This document shows, one piece after another, positions 17,850 through 28,042 of a stretch of DNA of 64,000 nt. Numbering within the stretch: position 1 is the stretch's first letter; every line of letters begins with the position of its first letter. Both the position numbers and the translations under genes were made by a program. This DNA comes from Kitasatospora sp. NBC_00240 (GTDB taxonomy: Bacteria; Actinomycetota; Actinomycetes; Streptomycetales; Streptomycetaceae). The stretch is taken from NCBI RefSeq assembly GCF_026342405.1, contig NZ_JAPEMU010000001.1, forward strand, positions 6,386,001-6,450,000. The letters run 5' to 3'. A model generated the notes under the pieces. The model was not told where the DNA came from. It saw only the letters and a list, made by a program, of their open reading frames with translations, and did no database searches.

Positions 17850-20510
17850 GTGACCGACACCACGAACCAGCGCCCCGAGAACTCCCATGGGGACGACGCA
17901 GCAGCGACCACCGCCAACGGCGGCGGCATCCCCACGACCTACGCCCCGGCGGAGGTAGAGGGCGCGCTGTACGAGCGCTGGGTGGAGCGCGGCTACTTCA
18001 CCGCGGACGCCAAGAGCGACAAGCCCGCCTACACCATCGTCATCCCGCCGCCGAACGTCACCGGTGCCCTGCACCTGGGCCACGCCTTCCAGCACACGCT
18101 GATGGACGCCCTGACCCGCCGCAAGCGCATGCAGGGCTTCGAGGCCCTCTGGCTGCCCGGCATGGACCACGCCGGCATCGCCACCCAGAACAAGGTCGAG
18201 CAGCAGCTCGCCGAGTCCGGCCTCTCCCGCCACGACCTGGGCCGCGAGACCTTCGTCGAGAAGGTCTGGGAGTGGAAGGAGCAGTACGGCGGCAAGATCC
18301 TCGGCCAGATGCGCCGCCTCGGCGACGGCGTCGACTGGTCGCGCGAGCGCTTCACCATGGACGAGGGCCTCTCGCAGGCCGTCCAGACCATCTTCAAGAA
18401 GCTCTTCGACGACGGTCTGATCTACCGCGCCGAGCGCATCATCAACTGGTGCCCGCGCTGCCTCACCGCGCTCTCCGACATCGAGGTCGAGCACGAGGAC
18501 AGCGCCGGCGAGCTGGTCTCGATCCGGTACGGCGAGGGCGAGGACTCCGTCGTCGTCGCCACCACCCGGGCCGAGACGCTGCTCGGCGACACCGCGATCG
18601 CCGTCCACCCCGAGGACGAGCGCTACGCCCACCTGGTCGGGCGCACCATCGCGCTGCCGCTGACGGACCGCCGGATCCCGGTCGTCGCCGACGAGCACGT
18701 CGACCCGGAGTTCGGCACCGGCGCCGTCAAGGTGACCCCGGCGCACGACCCGAACGACTTCGCCATCGGCCAGCGGCACAACCTGCCGAACCTGACCGTG
18801 ATGGACGAGCACGGCGTGATCACCGTGCACGGCCCCTTCCTCGGCCTGGACCGGCTGGAGGCCCGCTCGGCCGTCGTCGGCGCCCTGCGCGAGCAGGGGC
18901 GCATCGTCGCGGAGAAGCGCCCCTACATGCACGCCGTGGGCCACTGCTCGCGCTGCCACACCATCGTCGAGCCGCGCCTGTCGCTGCAGTGGTGGGTCAA
19001 GGTCGAGCCGCTGGCCGCCGCCGCCGGCGACGCGGTCCGTGACGGCCGGGTCGGCATCCACCCGAAGGAGCTGGAGGGCCGCTACTTCAGCTGGGTCGAC
19101 AACATGCACGACTGGTGCATCTCGCGCCAGCTCTGGTGGGGCCACCGGATCCCGGTCTGGTACGGCCCCGAGGGCCAGGTCGTCTGCGTCGGCCCGGACG
19201 AGGAGCCGCCCGCCGGCGAGGGCTGGCACCAGGACCCGGACGTCCTGGACACCTGGTTCTCCAGCGCCCTGTGGCCGTTCTCGACCCTGGGCTGGCCCGA
19301 GCAGACCCCGGACCTGGAGAAGTTCTACGCCACCGACGTCCTGCTCACCGGCCACGACATCATCTTCTTCTGGGTCGCCCGGATGATGATGTTCGGCCTG
19401 TACGCGATGGACGGTCAGGCGCCGTTCCACACCATCGCGCTGACCGGCCTGGTCCGCGACCAGTTCGGCAAGAAGATGTCCAAGTCCTCCGGCACCGCGG
19501 TGGACCCGCTGGACTGGATGGACGAGTACGGCGCCGACGCCGTCCGCTTCACCCTGGCCCGCGGCGCCAACCCCGGCGCCGACGTGCCGATCGGCGAGGA
19601 CTGGGTCAAGGGCTCGCGCAACTTCTGCAACAAGATCTGGAACGCCACCCGCTTCGCGCTGATGAACGGCGCCACCGTCGAGGGCCCGCTGCCGGCCCCC
19701 GAGGAGCTGACGGCGGTCGACCGCTGGATCCTGTCCCGCCTCAACGCCACCGTGGCGGAGGTCGACGGGCTCTACGACGACTACCAGTTCGCCAAGGTCG
19801 CCGACACCCTGTTCCACTTCGCCTGGGACGAGGTCTTCGACTGGTACGTCGAGCTCTCCAAGACCACCCTGGCCAAGGGCGGCCCGCAGGCCGACGCCGC
19901 GCGCCGGGTGCTCGGGGAGGTCCTGGACGTGACGCTGCGCCTGCTCCACCCGGTCGTCCCGTTCGTCACCGAGGCGCTCTGGACCACCCTCACCGGTGCC
20001 GAGTCACTGGTCGTCACCGCGTGGCCGACCGCCGACCCGGCCCGCCGGGACGCCGAGGCCGAGGCCGAGGTCGCCACCCTGCAGCAGGTCGTCACCGAGG
20101 TCCGCCGGTTCCGCTCGGACCAGGGTCTGCAGCCCGCCCAGAAGGTGCCCGCCACCCTCGACCTGGCCGGGACGGTGCTGCCGCCGCACGAGGACGCGAT
20201 CCGTTCGCTGCTGCGCCTGACCGCGCCCGAGGAGGGCTTCGCGGCCACCGCCTCGCTGCCGGTCGCCGGTGCCACGGTGGCCCTGGACCTCTCGGGCACC
20301 ATCGATGTCGCGGCGGAGCGCAAGCGCCTCGCCAAGGACCTCGCGGCGGCCGAGAAGGACAAGGCGCAGACCACCGCCAAGCTCGGCAACGAGGGCTTCC
20401 TCGCCAAGGCGCCGGACGACGTGGTGGCCAAGATCCGCGGTCGCCAGGAGGCCGCCGAGGCCGACATCACCCGGATCACCGCCCAGCTCGCGGCGCTGCC
20501 GCAGGCCTGA
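17850..20510 (+). CDS. valS: Valyl-tRNA synthetase
   Basis: 886-residue class I synthetase attaching valine to tRNA-Val, with an editing domain that removes mischarged Thr. HLGH signature at residues 75-78 (HIGH motif) and KMSKS at 542-546; editing domain between them; anticodon-binding helices and a C-terminal coiled-coil arm (AERKRLAKDLAAAEKDKAQTT) are complete. Start GTG 17850 (VTDTTNQRP); the open frame extends further upstream but lacks a better start. A -10-like TAAACT ends 7 nt before the GTG, so the mRNA is probably leaderless. Confidence 0.97.
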   Translation: MTDTTNQRPENSHGDDAAATTANGGGIPTTYAPAEVEGALYERWVERGYFTADAKSDKPAYTIVIPPPNVTGALHLGHAFQHTLMDALTRRKRMQGFEALWLPGMDHAGIATQNKVEQQLAESGLSRHDLGRETFVEKVWEWKEQYGGKILGQMRRLGDGVDWSRERFTMDEGLSQAVQTIFKKLFDDGLIYRAERIINWCPRCLTALSDIEVEHEDSAGELVSIRYGEGEDSVVVATTRAETLLGDTAIAVHPEDERYAHLVGRTIALPLTDRRIPVVADEHVDPEFGTGAVKVTPAHDPNDFAIGQRHNLPNLTVMDEHGVITVHGPFLGLDRLEARSAVVGALREQGRIVAEKRPYMHAVGHCSRCHTIVEPRLSLQWWVKVEPLAAAAGDAVRDGRVGIHPKELEGRYFSWVDNMHDWCISRQLWWGHRIPVWYGPEGQVVCVGPDEEPPAGEGWHQDPDVLDTWFSSALWPFSTLGWPEQTPDLEKFYATDVLLTGHDIIFFWVARMMMFGLYAMDGQAPFHTIALTGLVRDQFGKKMSKSSGTAVDPLDWMDEYGADAVRFTLARGANPGADVPIGEDWVKGSRNFCNKIWNATRFALMNGATVEGPLPAPEELTAVDRWILSRLNATVAEVDGLYDDYQFAKVADTLFHFAWDEVFDWYVELSKTTLAKGGPQADAARRVLGEVLDVTLRLLHPVVPFVTEALWTTLTGAESLVVTAWPTADPARRDAEAEAEVATLQQVVTEVRRFRSDQGLQPAQKVPATLDLAGTVLPPHEDAIRSLLRLTAPEEGFAATASLPVAGATVALDLSGTIDVAAERKRLAKDLAAAEKDKAQTTAKLGNEGFLAKAPDDVVAKIRGRQEAAEADITRITAQLAALPQA

Positions 20511-20516
20511 TCCACG

Positions 20517-20548
20517 GCGCCCGGGCCTGCCACGGCAGGCGCGGGCGC
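20517..20548 (+). terminator. valS terminator hairpin
   Basis: GC-rich inverted repeat (20517-20531 / 20534-20548) with one internal mismatch, directly after the valS stop codon. Confidence 0.6.
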
Positions 20549-20622
20549 ATCCCGGACGGTCGCCGAGGGCCGCACCCCGTCAGGGCGGCTTCCGGCGGTC
20601 GTCGCCACACGTGGTCGGCCGT

Positions 20623-20940
20623 CCAGGCCGCGAGCAGGTTATGCAGGCGCTCGGCTGGGGTTTCCCGGCCGAGCGTTTTGCGTGGGCGGCGGTCGAGCTG
20701 GTCGGCGACGGCGGCCAGGTGCTCCGGGCTGTGGGCGGCCAGGTCGGTGCCCTGGGGGAAGTACTGCCGCGGCAGGCCGTTCGTGTTCTCGTTCGAGCCG
20801 CGCTGCCAGCGACCGGCCGGGTCGCGGAAGCAGACCGGGATGTCGGTGGCGAGGGTGAACCCGCCGTGCCGGGCCATCTCGCTGCCCTGGTCCCAGGTCA
20901 GCGACTGCTTGAGGTCGGCCGGGGTGCGGCCCTCGGGCGT
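20623..20940 (-). pseudogene. Remnant of an IS30-family transposase (C-terminal third)
   Basis: The minus-strand frame reads a clear IS30 C-terminus. It starts with LTWDQGSEMARH (a catalytic Asp region) and continues through RGSNENTNGLPRQYFP (catalytic Glu) to LGRETPAERLHNLLA. Only about 105 of the usual 330-400 residues remain. The N-terminal helix-turn-helix and the first DDE Asp are missing, and the frame runs on past the usual stop into the valS 3' end. No terminal inverted repeats were recognised. It is a fossil insertion, not a mobile element. Confidence 0.8.
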
Positions 20941-21411
20941 TCCCGGCGCATTCCCGGGGATATCGCGGTGGCCCCGCCTGCCGGTGACAGCGCCATCGTC
21001 CCGGGAAAATCCGACCGGAATTCACCCGGACGGCCCGGTTCGCAGCCGGGCCTTGCGCTGTTCCGGCGAATATTCATCACGGCTGCCGCCGAACACTCCG
21101 TTCGGCGGTATTCCCGCGGCACCGGCAATCCGCCGGAGCAGTCGATCAAGACCCCGGGAGGCCGGGCCCCGGGCGGGCGAGCCGCCCCGGCCCGGGTGAA
21201 TTCTGCTTCCCGTACGACTGATTCCTGCGGCCATTCGCGGGTAATCAGCCTGCTCCTGGGGGAAGGTGGGGAAATCCGTGCCGCACTCTGGTCAAAACCC
21301 GGTCGATTTCCTTCCGGTCTTGTACGGGCGGGTTCGGCGAAGTTCGCAGGTCGGCTGTGTACGGTGGGCAGGAGTTTCTGCGGAGCCGGCTGGCTGACGG
21401 GAGGGCATGGC
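20941..21411. other. 470-bp gene-free stretch beside the IS30 scar
   Basis: Noticeably richer in A+T words (ATATTC, GAATTC, GAAAAT) than its neighbours. Contains no convincing reading frame on either strand. It may be decayed inserted DNA. Near its right end GTACGGT (about 21359) could be the -10 region for the next gene. Confidence 0.4.
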
Positions 21412-21948
21412 GTGGTGGTGACCGAGGAGTTGGCCGACGAACTGCCTGCGGAAGCGGTGGAGGAGGCCAAAGCCCGCGCGGCCACCCTGCTCCTCGCCTT
21501 CCGGCACGGCAACCAGCTGGCGTACGACCACGCCCTGGACCAGCTCTTCGCCGAGCACGCCGAACGCGAGGTGACCACCCTGCTGGTCTGGATCGCGGCC
21601 GAGGCGGTTCGTAAGGCCTACGCGCCGGAGGTCGGCGACCGGGTGCTGCGCGGCCTGGCCCGGCGCGCGCCGGCCGACACCTCCCGGGTCGCCATCGACG
21701 AGGAGACCGCGGACGCGGCGAGGCTGCTGGAGGCCGTCGGGGCCGGCGAGGTGGGCGAGGTGCGCGCCCTGGTGGCCGCCACCGCCGACACCACCTTCCT
21801 GCTCGGCGGGCTGCTGCAGGCGGTGGCGATGATGCTGCCGCTGCTCCCGGAGGGGGAGGCCGGCGAGGTGGTGGCCGAACTGCGCCGCCGCCACTGCGGC
21901 CCCGTCCCGGACATCCCGGACATCCCGGAGGCCCGGGGCGAGGCGTAG
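21412..21948 (+). CDS. Hypothetical soluble protein, unknown family
   Basis: 178 residues, mostly helical and acidic. It opens with VVVTEELADELPAEAVEEAKARAATLLLAFRHG and has further helices around LFAEHAEREVTTLLVWIAAEAVRKAY and TTFLLGGLLQAVAMMLPLL. It ends in a short PDIPDIPE repeat. Three in-frame GTG codons open the gene (21412, 21415, 21418). GGAGG at 21400-21404 best fits the first or second. It sits between the IS30 scar and the chitinase. I do not recognise the family. Confidence 0.7.
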   Translation: MVVTEELADELPAEAVEEAKARAATLLLAFRHGNQLAYDHALDQLFAEHAEREVTTLLVWIAAEAVRKAYAPEVGDRVLRGLARRAPADTSRVAIDEETADAARLLEAVGAGEVGEVRALVAATADTTFLLGGLLQAVAMMLPLLPEGEAGEVVAELRRRHCGPVPDIPDIPEARGEA

Positions 21949-22013
21949 CGCCGGCCGCCCGCGGCGGGCCGGGAGCGACCCGCCCGGCCGGGCCGGGTCG
22001 TCGCGTGCGACCG

Positions 22014-22053
22014 CCGTACCGGCCGGCCCAAGGGTGCGGGCCGGCCGGTACGG
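22014..22053. terminator. Bidirectional terminator before chitinase 3' end
   Basis: 16-bp perfect inverted repeat (22014-22029 / 22038-22053) with an 8-nt loop, between convergent genes ending at 21948 and 22108. Confidence 0.8.
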
Positions 22054-22107
22054 GAGGGTGGGTCGGACGCCGGCGGTGCGGTCACCGCCGGCGCCGTCGA
22101 CCGCGGG

Positions 22108-23655
22108 TCAGGGCATCGCGTGCAGGTGGCTGCCGACGGTGCCGGCGATGGGGCCGCCCGCCTTGGCGTCATGGTTGGTCGACCAGGTCATCGCCCCGCC
22201 GATCCCGGGCCACTTGGTGTCGGGCTTGAAGGTGCCGCAGTTGGTGCCGGCCGCCAGGCAGTCCAGCGCGTTGTTGACCACGCTCGCGTTGACGTACCCG
22301 CCGCCCGCCGCACTGGTGGAGGCCGGCACGCCGAGACCGACCTGGCTCGGCTTGAGGCCGCCCTTGAGCTGGATGCAGGCCAGCGCGGTCAGGAAGTTCA
22401 CGGTGCCCTGGGAGTAGACGTTGCCGTCGCAGCCCAGCATCGAACCCGAGTTGTAGTACTGCATGTTGACGATCGTCAGGACGTCCTTGACGTTGAGCGC
22501 CAGCTTGAAGTACTCCATGCCGGTCGACTGCATGTCGATGGTCTGCGGCGCCATGGTCAGCACGAAGCCGCTGCCGACCTTGCCCGCCAGGGTGTGCAGG
22601 GCCTGGCCCATGTACGTCGCGCTGACGCCGTTCTCCAGGTCGATGTCGACCCCGTCGAAGCCGTACTGCTGGATCAGCGTGTACGCGCTGTTGGCGAAGT
22701 TGGTCGCGGAGGCCGAACTGCTCACCGAGATGGTGCCGTTCTGCCCGCCGATCGACAGGACCACCTTCTTGCCCGCCGCGTGCTTGGCCGCGATGTCGGC
22801 CTTGAACTGGGCGTCGGTGTAACCGCCGAGGCGGCTGGAGAGGGTGCTGTCCAGGGTGAAGCTGATCGCGCCGGGCGTCGCCGTCGCGTCGGCGAAGGAC
22901 ACCGCGATGATGTCGTACGCGGCCGGGACGTCGCTGATCCGCTGGACGGTGGCGCCGTTGTCGAAGTTCTGCCAGTAGCCGGTCAGTAGGTGCTTGGGCA
23001 GGCCCGGGCCGGTGGACGTGGCGGTCGGGGAGGGGCTGGTGGTCGGGGTGGTCGCGGTCGGCGACGGGCTGGTGCTGGCCGTCGGGGTGGGGGTGGCGGT
23101 GGCGGTCGTGCTGCCCGAGGGGGTGGGGGTCGGGGTGCCGGGGCCGATCAACGAGACGTTGTCGACCTGGTAGGCGCCCTGGCCGTACCAGCCGTGGACG
23201 TAGACGGTGACGCTGGTGGTGCTCGCCCCGGTGGTGAAGGTGGTGCTCAGGTTGTTCCAACTCGTGCTGCTGGACCAGGTGCTGGGGTCCGAGCCGCCGG
23301 TGCCCCGGGCGCCCAGGTAGACGTACGGGCCCTGTACCTCGGAGCGCAGGGTGTAGGTCGAGGACGGCTTCACCGTGACGGTCTGGGTGCACTCGCCGGC
23401 GTCGCTGCCGGTCGGGGTGACCCGCAGCGCGGTCGACGGGTGGTCGGCCGGGGTGACCGGCGTGGTGCCGGGCGGGCAGGTCCAGCCGGTCAGGTGGTTG
23501 CCGCTCTCGAAGCCGCCGTTGGTGATCAGTTCGATGTCGGCGGCCTGGGCGCCGGCGGTCGACAGGACCAGGCAGCTCAGGCCGATGGCGATCGCCGCGG
23601 TGCCGGCGGTCGCGGTCCGGACGCCGCGGGCGCGGCGGTGTCGGGCAGGTGGCAT
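22108..23655 (-). CDS. Secreted GH18 chitinase with N-terminal carbohydrate-binding domain
   Basis: 515 residues, secreted. Sec-type signal peptide (basic start, hydrophobic core, AQA cleavage near 39). A beta-sandwich carbohydrate-binding module spans about 40-172 (NGGFESGNHLTGW...YQVDNVSLIG). It is followed by a Thr/Pro/Ser linker (about 173-222) and a GH18 barrel (about 225-510). The catalytic DxxDxDxE motif is FDGVDIDLE, with general acid Glu341. It cleaves beta-1,4 linkages in chitin to chitobiose-type products. ATG 23655. A DasR-type operator overlaps its promoter. The module order resembles other streptomycete ChiC/ChiD-like enzymes. Confidence 0.95.
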   Translation of the reverse strand: MPPARHRRARGVRTATAGTAAIAIGLSCLVLSTAGAQAADIELITNGGFESGNHLTGWTCPPGTTPVTPADHPSTALRVTPTGSDAGECTQTVTVKPSSTYTLRSEVQGPYVYLGARGTGGSDPSTWSSSTSWNNLSTTFTTGASTTSVTVYVHGWYGQGAYQVDNVSLIGPGTPTPTPSGSTTATATPTPTASTSPSPTATTPTTSPSPTATSTGPGLPKHLLTGYWQNFDNGATVQRISDVPAAYDIIAVSFADATATPGAISFTLDSTLSSRLGGYTDAQFKADIAAKHAAGKKVVLSIGGQNGTISVSSSASATNFANSAYTLIQQYGFDGVDIDLENGVSATYMGQALHTLAGKVGSGFVLTMAPQTIDMQSTGMEYFKLALNVKDVLTIVNMQYYNSGSMLGCDGNVYSQGTVNFLTALACIQLKGGLKPSQVGLGVPASTSAAGGGYVNASVVNNALDCLAAGTNCGTFKPDTKWPGIGGAMTWSTNHDAKAGGPIAGTVGSHLHAMP

Positions 23656-23781
23656 GACTCCATCTCCAGTGGGGGAGGCCGGCCGACCCGGTGGGGACGG
23701 GTCGCGCCGGGTGTCGATGGTGCGCGTGCGGGAGCGTCCGACAGTTCAAGTCACCGGTAGGTCCGGGTACTTGCCTCACAA

Positions 23782-23797
23782 GGTGGAGTAGACCAAT
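23782..23797 (-). promoter_or_regulatory. DasR-type operator (dre-like) in chitinase promoter
   Basis: On the chitinase strand the sequence is ATTGGTCTACTCCACC, matching 12 of 16 positions of the DasR site ACTGGTCTAGACCACT as remembered. It lies just downstream of TTGACA (23808-23803 on that strand), where a repressor would block polymerase. DasR represses chitin and N-acetylglucosamine genes in Streptomyces. Confidence 0.6.
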
Positions 23798-23821
23798 CCG
23801 GCTGTCAAGAGTGCCGCACGG

Positions 23822-24086
23822 CTACCGTCCGTGCGGGGGCGGGCCCGGCGGCCGGGTGACGCCCAGCAGCTCCAGCAGACCTGCCAGCCCGTGTGCCCGC
23901 GGAAGGCGGCGGGGTCGGCGGGCTCGGCCGGGCGGTCGTGCCGGAAGGCGTGCCGCGAGCCGCTCGGGTGGAGGAGGAAGCGGCCGAAGACGACGATCAT
24001 GTAGGCGAGCAGGGCGAGGGAGGGCAATTGCGCGTCCACAGGACGGCGGCCTCATGGGCCTCGACGTAGGTGCGCAGGGCTGACAA
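23822..24086 (-). pseudogene. Possible decayed small membrane-protein gene
   Basis: Protein-like composition jumps between frames on the minus strand. LSALRTYVEAHEAAVLW is in one frame (from about 24086). DAQLPSLALLAYMIVVFGRFLLHPSGSRHAF is in the next, with a membrane-helix-like core. LAGLLELLGVTRPPGPPPHGR is in the third, ending at a stop at 23822. Two frameshifts would join them into one product of about 85 residues. The family is not recognised, and chance in GC-rich DNA is a real alternative. Confidence 0.3.
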
Positions 24087-24253
24087 GGGACGTGCTCCCG
24101 TGGTCGGCGGACCGGGCCGGGCTGGTGCGGTCCGCTGCGCCGTCGCATGCGGGAAGGCCCTGCAAATGTCTCTTTCCACCCTCAAGCGGGCAAAACGGAA
24201 ATCGGGCCGGTGTGCCCACCCTCACAGCGGCGGCCGGCCCCCCGGCGGCTCCG

Positions 24254-24259
24254 TAGACT
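24254..24259 (+). promoter_or_regulatory. -10 box of folC, leaderless geometry
   Basis: TAGACT followed by 6 nt and then the GTG start of folC. No ribosome-binding site. Confidence 0.55.
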
Positions 24260-24265
24260 GACCCC

Positions 24266-25657
24266 GTGAGCGACAAGGCCGAGCAGAACCCGTACACCAT
24301 CCGCCCCGACGGCGCCGAGCCCGCGGACGCCCTGCGGGACGTCGAGCAGGAACTCGCCAAGCGCTGGCCGGAGAACAAGCTGGAGCCCTCGCTCGACCGG
24401 ATCGAAGCGCTGATGGACATCCTCGGCCAGCCCCAGCGGGCCTTCCCGTCGATCCACATCACCGGCACCAACGGCAAGACCTCCACCGCCCGGATGGTCG
24501 AGCAGCTGCTCAACACCTTCGAGCTGCGCACCGGCCGCTACACCAGCCCGCACGTGGAGTCCGTCACGGAGCGGATCAGCCTGGACGGCAGCCCGATCAG
24601 CGTCGAGCGCTTCGTCGAGACCTACCGCGACATCGAGCCGTACGTGCGGATGGTCGACGAGGGCCAGCCGGTGGCGATGTCCTTCTTCGAGGTGCTGACC
24701 GGCATGGCGTACGCCGCCTTCGCCGACACCCCGGTGGACGTCGCGGTGGTCGAGGTCGGCATGGGCGGCTCCTGGGACGCCACCAACGTGATCGACGCGG
24801 CCGTCTCGGTGATCACCCCGATCTCGCTCGACCACACCGACAAGCTCGGCTCCACCACCGGCGAGATCGCCGTCGAGAAGTCCGGGATCGTCAAGCCGGG
24901 GGCGATCGCGGTGGTCGCCCAGCAGCCGCTGGACGCCGCCCGGACGATCCTCGAGCGCGCCGTCGAGGTCGACGCCACGGTGGCCCGCGAGGGCATGGAG
25001 TTCGGCGTGCGCCACCGCGAGGTGGCCATCGGCGGTCAGCTGATCACGCTGCGCGGGCTCGGCGGCGAGGACTACGAGGACATCTTCATCCCGCTGCACG
25101 GGGAGCACCAGGCCCAGAACGCCTCGCTGGCGCTGGCCGCCGTGGAGGCCTTCTTCGGCGTCGGTGGCGCCCGCGGCGGCAAGCTCGACGTCGACAAGGT
25201 CCGCCAGGCCTTCTCCGGCGTCAGCTCGCCCGGCCGCCTGGAGGTCGTCCGGCGCAGCCCCACGATCCTGCTGGACGCGGCGCACAACCCGGCCGGCGCC
25301 GAGGCGACGGTCGCCGCGATCAGCGAGTCCTTCGGCTTCACCAAACTGGTCGGCGTGATCGGCACCAGCGGGGACAAGGACGTCTCGGGTCTGCTCTCGG
25401 CCTTCGAGCCGCTGCTCTCCGAGGTCGTCGTCACCCAGAACTCGACCCACCGCCGGATGCCGGTCGACGAGCTGGCCGCCGTCGCGGTCGAGATCTTCGG
25501 CGAGGACCGGGTGCAGGTCGAGCCGCGGCTGGACGAGGCCATCGACGCCGCCGTCACCCTGGCGGAGGAGGAGGGTGACCTCGGCGGCTGCGGCGTGCTG
25601 GTCACCGGTTCGGTCATCACGGTGGGCGAGGCGCGCCTGCTGCTCGGAAGGAAGTGA
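24266..25657 (+). CDS. folC: Bifunctional folylpolyglutamate / dihydrofolate synthase
   Basis: 463-residue Mur-ligase-family enzyme adding glutamate to folates and making dihydrofolate from dihydropteroate. ATP-binding loop HITGTNGKTSTA near residues 73-84; metal and ligase motifs include SPHVESVTERI and the C-terminal DAAHNPAGAEA. GTG at 24266 with no ribosome-binding site but a TAGACT -10 hexamer ending 6 nt upstream, so probably leaderless. The last codons contain the GGAAGGA ribosome-binding site of the next gene, which starts one base after the stop, so the two are translationally linked. Confidence 0.95.
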   Translation: MSDKAEQNPYTIRPDGAEPADALRDVEQELAKRWPENKLEPSLDRIEALMDILGQPQRAFPSIHITGTNGKTSTARMVEQLLNTFELRTGRYTSPHVESVTERISLDGSPISVERFVETYRDIEPYVRMVDEGQPVAMSFFEVLTGMAYAAFADTPVDVAVVEVGMGGSWDATNVIDAAVSVITPISLDHTDKLGSTTGEIAVEKSGIVKPGAIAVVAQQPLDAARTILERAVEVDATVAREGMEFGVRHREVAIGGQLITLRGLGGEDYEDIFIPLHGEHQAQNASLALAAVEAFFGVGGARGGKLDVDKVRQAFSGVSSPGRLEVVRRSPTILLDAAHNPAGAEATVAAISESFGFTKLVGVIGTSGDKDVSGLLSAFEPLLSEVVVTQNSTHRRMPVDELAAVAVEIFGEDRVQVEPRLDEAIDAAVTLAEEEGDLGGCGVLVTGSVITVGEARLLLGRK

Positions 25658-25658
25658 C

Positions 25659-26012
25659 ATGAGGACGCTCTGTTCCTCGACCCTGATCGGCGAGGTGCTG
25701 CTGATCATGTTCGCCGGGCTGGTGGCCACCCGGCTCACCGACGTCTCCGGCGCCACCGTCTGGACGGTCAGCGCCGTCGCGATGGTGCTCTGCGTACTGC
25801 TCTGCGGCATGATCACCCGCCCCGGCGCGGTGGCGGTCGGCTGGGGGCTGCAGATCGGCCTGATCGCCAGCGGCTTCCTGCTGCCGACGATGTTCGGCCT
25901 CGGCCTGGTCTTCGCCGGCCTGTGGTGGTGCTCGGTGCACTACGGCCGGAAGATCGACGAGATCAAGGCCGCCCGGGAGGCGCAGAGTGCCCAGCCGGCG
26001 GTAGTAGCCTGA
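25659..26012 (+). CDS. DUF4233 membrane protein
   Basis: 117 residues with four hydrophobic segments (about 8-28, 34-56, 62-80, 84-98) and a short charged tail (RKIDEIKAAREAQ). This matches the DUF4233 proteins that almost always follow folC in actinobacteria. Function unknown; the fixed neighbourhood suggests a link to folate metabolism or simply a conserved transcript. ATG 25659, with the GGAAGGA ribosome-binding site inside the folC 3' end. Confidence 0.9.
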   Translation: MRTLCSSTLIGEVLLIMFAGLVATRLTDVSGATVWTVSAVAMVLCVLLCGMITRPGAVAVGWGLQIGLIASGFLLPTMFGLGLVFAGLWWCSVHYGRKIDEIKAAREAQSAQPAVVA

Positions 26013-26018
26013 CGCCGG

Positions 26019-26036
26019 GCCCCGCACGCGCGGGGC
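26019..26036 (+). terminator. Short terminator after the DUF4233 gene
   Basis: GCCCCGC-ACGC-GCGGGGC hairpin 6 bp past the stop codon, no T-tract. Confidence 0.5.
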
Positions 26037-26184
26037 GCCCCGACGGTCTTCGACGCTCGCCGGTCAGGGCCGGACCGACCCCGCAGGTCCGTGGGGGCGG
26101 GCCGATGAGCTGCGCCGCTCACGCAAGGTAACCTTCGGAGCAGCCGCATACACCATGCCGAACCGATTCCCCTGGAGCCGCACC

Positions 26185-26598
26185 GTGTCCCAGCGCACTC
26201 TCGTCCTGCTCAAGCCCGACGCCGTCAAGCGCGGCCTGGCCGGCGAGATCATCAGCCGTATCGAGCGCAAGGCCGGCTGGCAGCTCGCCGCGGTCGAACT
26301 GCGGACCTTCGACCGGGCGACGCTGGAGCAGCACTACGCGGAGCACGTCGGCCGCCCGTTCTACGAGCCGCTGCTCGACTTCATGACCTCCGGCCCGTCG
26401 ATCGCGCTGATCGTCGAGGGCGAGAACGTCGTTCCGGGCATCCGCGCGCTGGCCGGTGCGACCGATCCGCTGCAGGCCGGGCCGGGCACGATCCGCGGTG
26501 ACTTCGCCACCATCACCCGCGAGAACCTGATCCACGCCTCCGACTCGGAGACCTCCGCGGAGCGCGAGATCAAGATCTTCTTCCCCTCGCACGCGTGA
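26185..26598 (+). CDS. ndk: Nucleoside diphosphate kinase
   Basis: 137-residue enzyme moving the gamma phosphate between nucleoside triphosphates and diphosphates by a phosphohistidine intermediate. Catalytic His117 lies in NLIHASDS. The opening QRTLVLLKPDAV and the GAT/GTIRGDF segment are family hallmarks, and length is typical. Start chosen at GTG 26185 with GGAG at 26174-26177; an ATG ten codons earlier is less likely, since the family begins directly with TLVLLKPD. Followed by a T-containing terminator. Confidence 0.97.
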   Translation: MSQRTLVLLKPDAVKRGLAGEIISRIERKAGWQLAAVELRTFDRATLEQHYAEHVGRPFYEPLLDFMTSGPSIALIVEGENVVPGIRALAGATDPLQAGPGTIRGDFATITRENLIHASDSETSAEREIKIFFPSHA

Positions 26599-26605
26599 GC
26601 GGACA

Positions 26606-26640
26606 CCCCGGTCGGCCGCCCTTGGGCCGGCCGGGGCATT
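26606..26640 (+). terminator. ndk terminator
   Basis: 12-bp stem with one G-T pair (26606-26617 / 26625-26636), 7-nt loop, followed by CATTCTTAT. Confidence 0.7.
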
Positions 26641-26879
26641 CTTATCGTAAATACGGAACTCCGGGCTCCGACACGGCGTCCCAATCCTCGTAGAAGCGAT
26701 CACGCCCCGGACAATGGGTGCTGTCCCGTCCACCTCCGCCCGCCCGGACGGGCGTGGCTACGATGGACACAACTCATGGGCCCGGTACGGCTGCTCAGCT
26801 GGTGTCCGCCCTGTCACGGGCGTGCGCGATCGGTCCACCCCCGCCATTGACTCCGAGCCCGGGAAGGCACACCAACCCC

Positions 26880-27917
<1,038 letters not shown>

Positions 27918-28042
27918 GCAACCGCACACCGTACTCCGGCGGTCCCCGCACAGGGACGGCCGACCAACTGAAGGGCCCTCACCCGCCCACAGCCCGGTGG
28001 GGGCCGGCACCAGGACTCGGACGAAGGGGCAGCTCCAGCACC

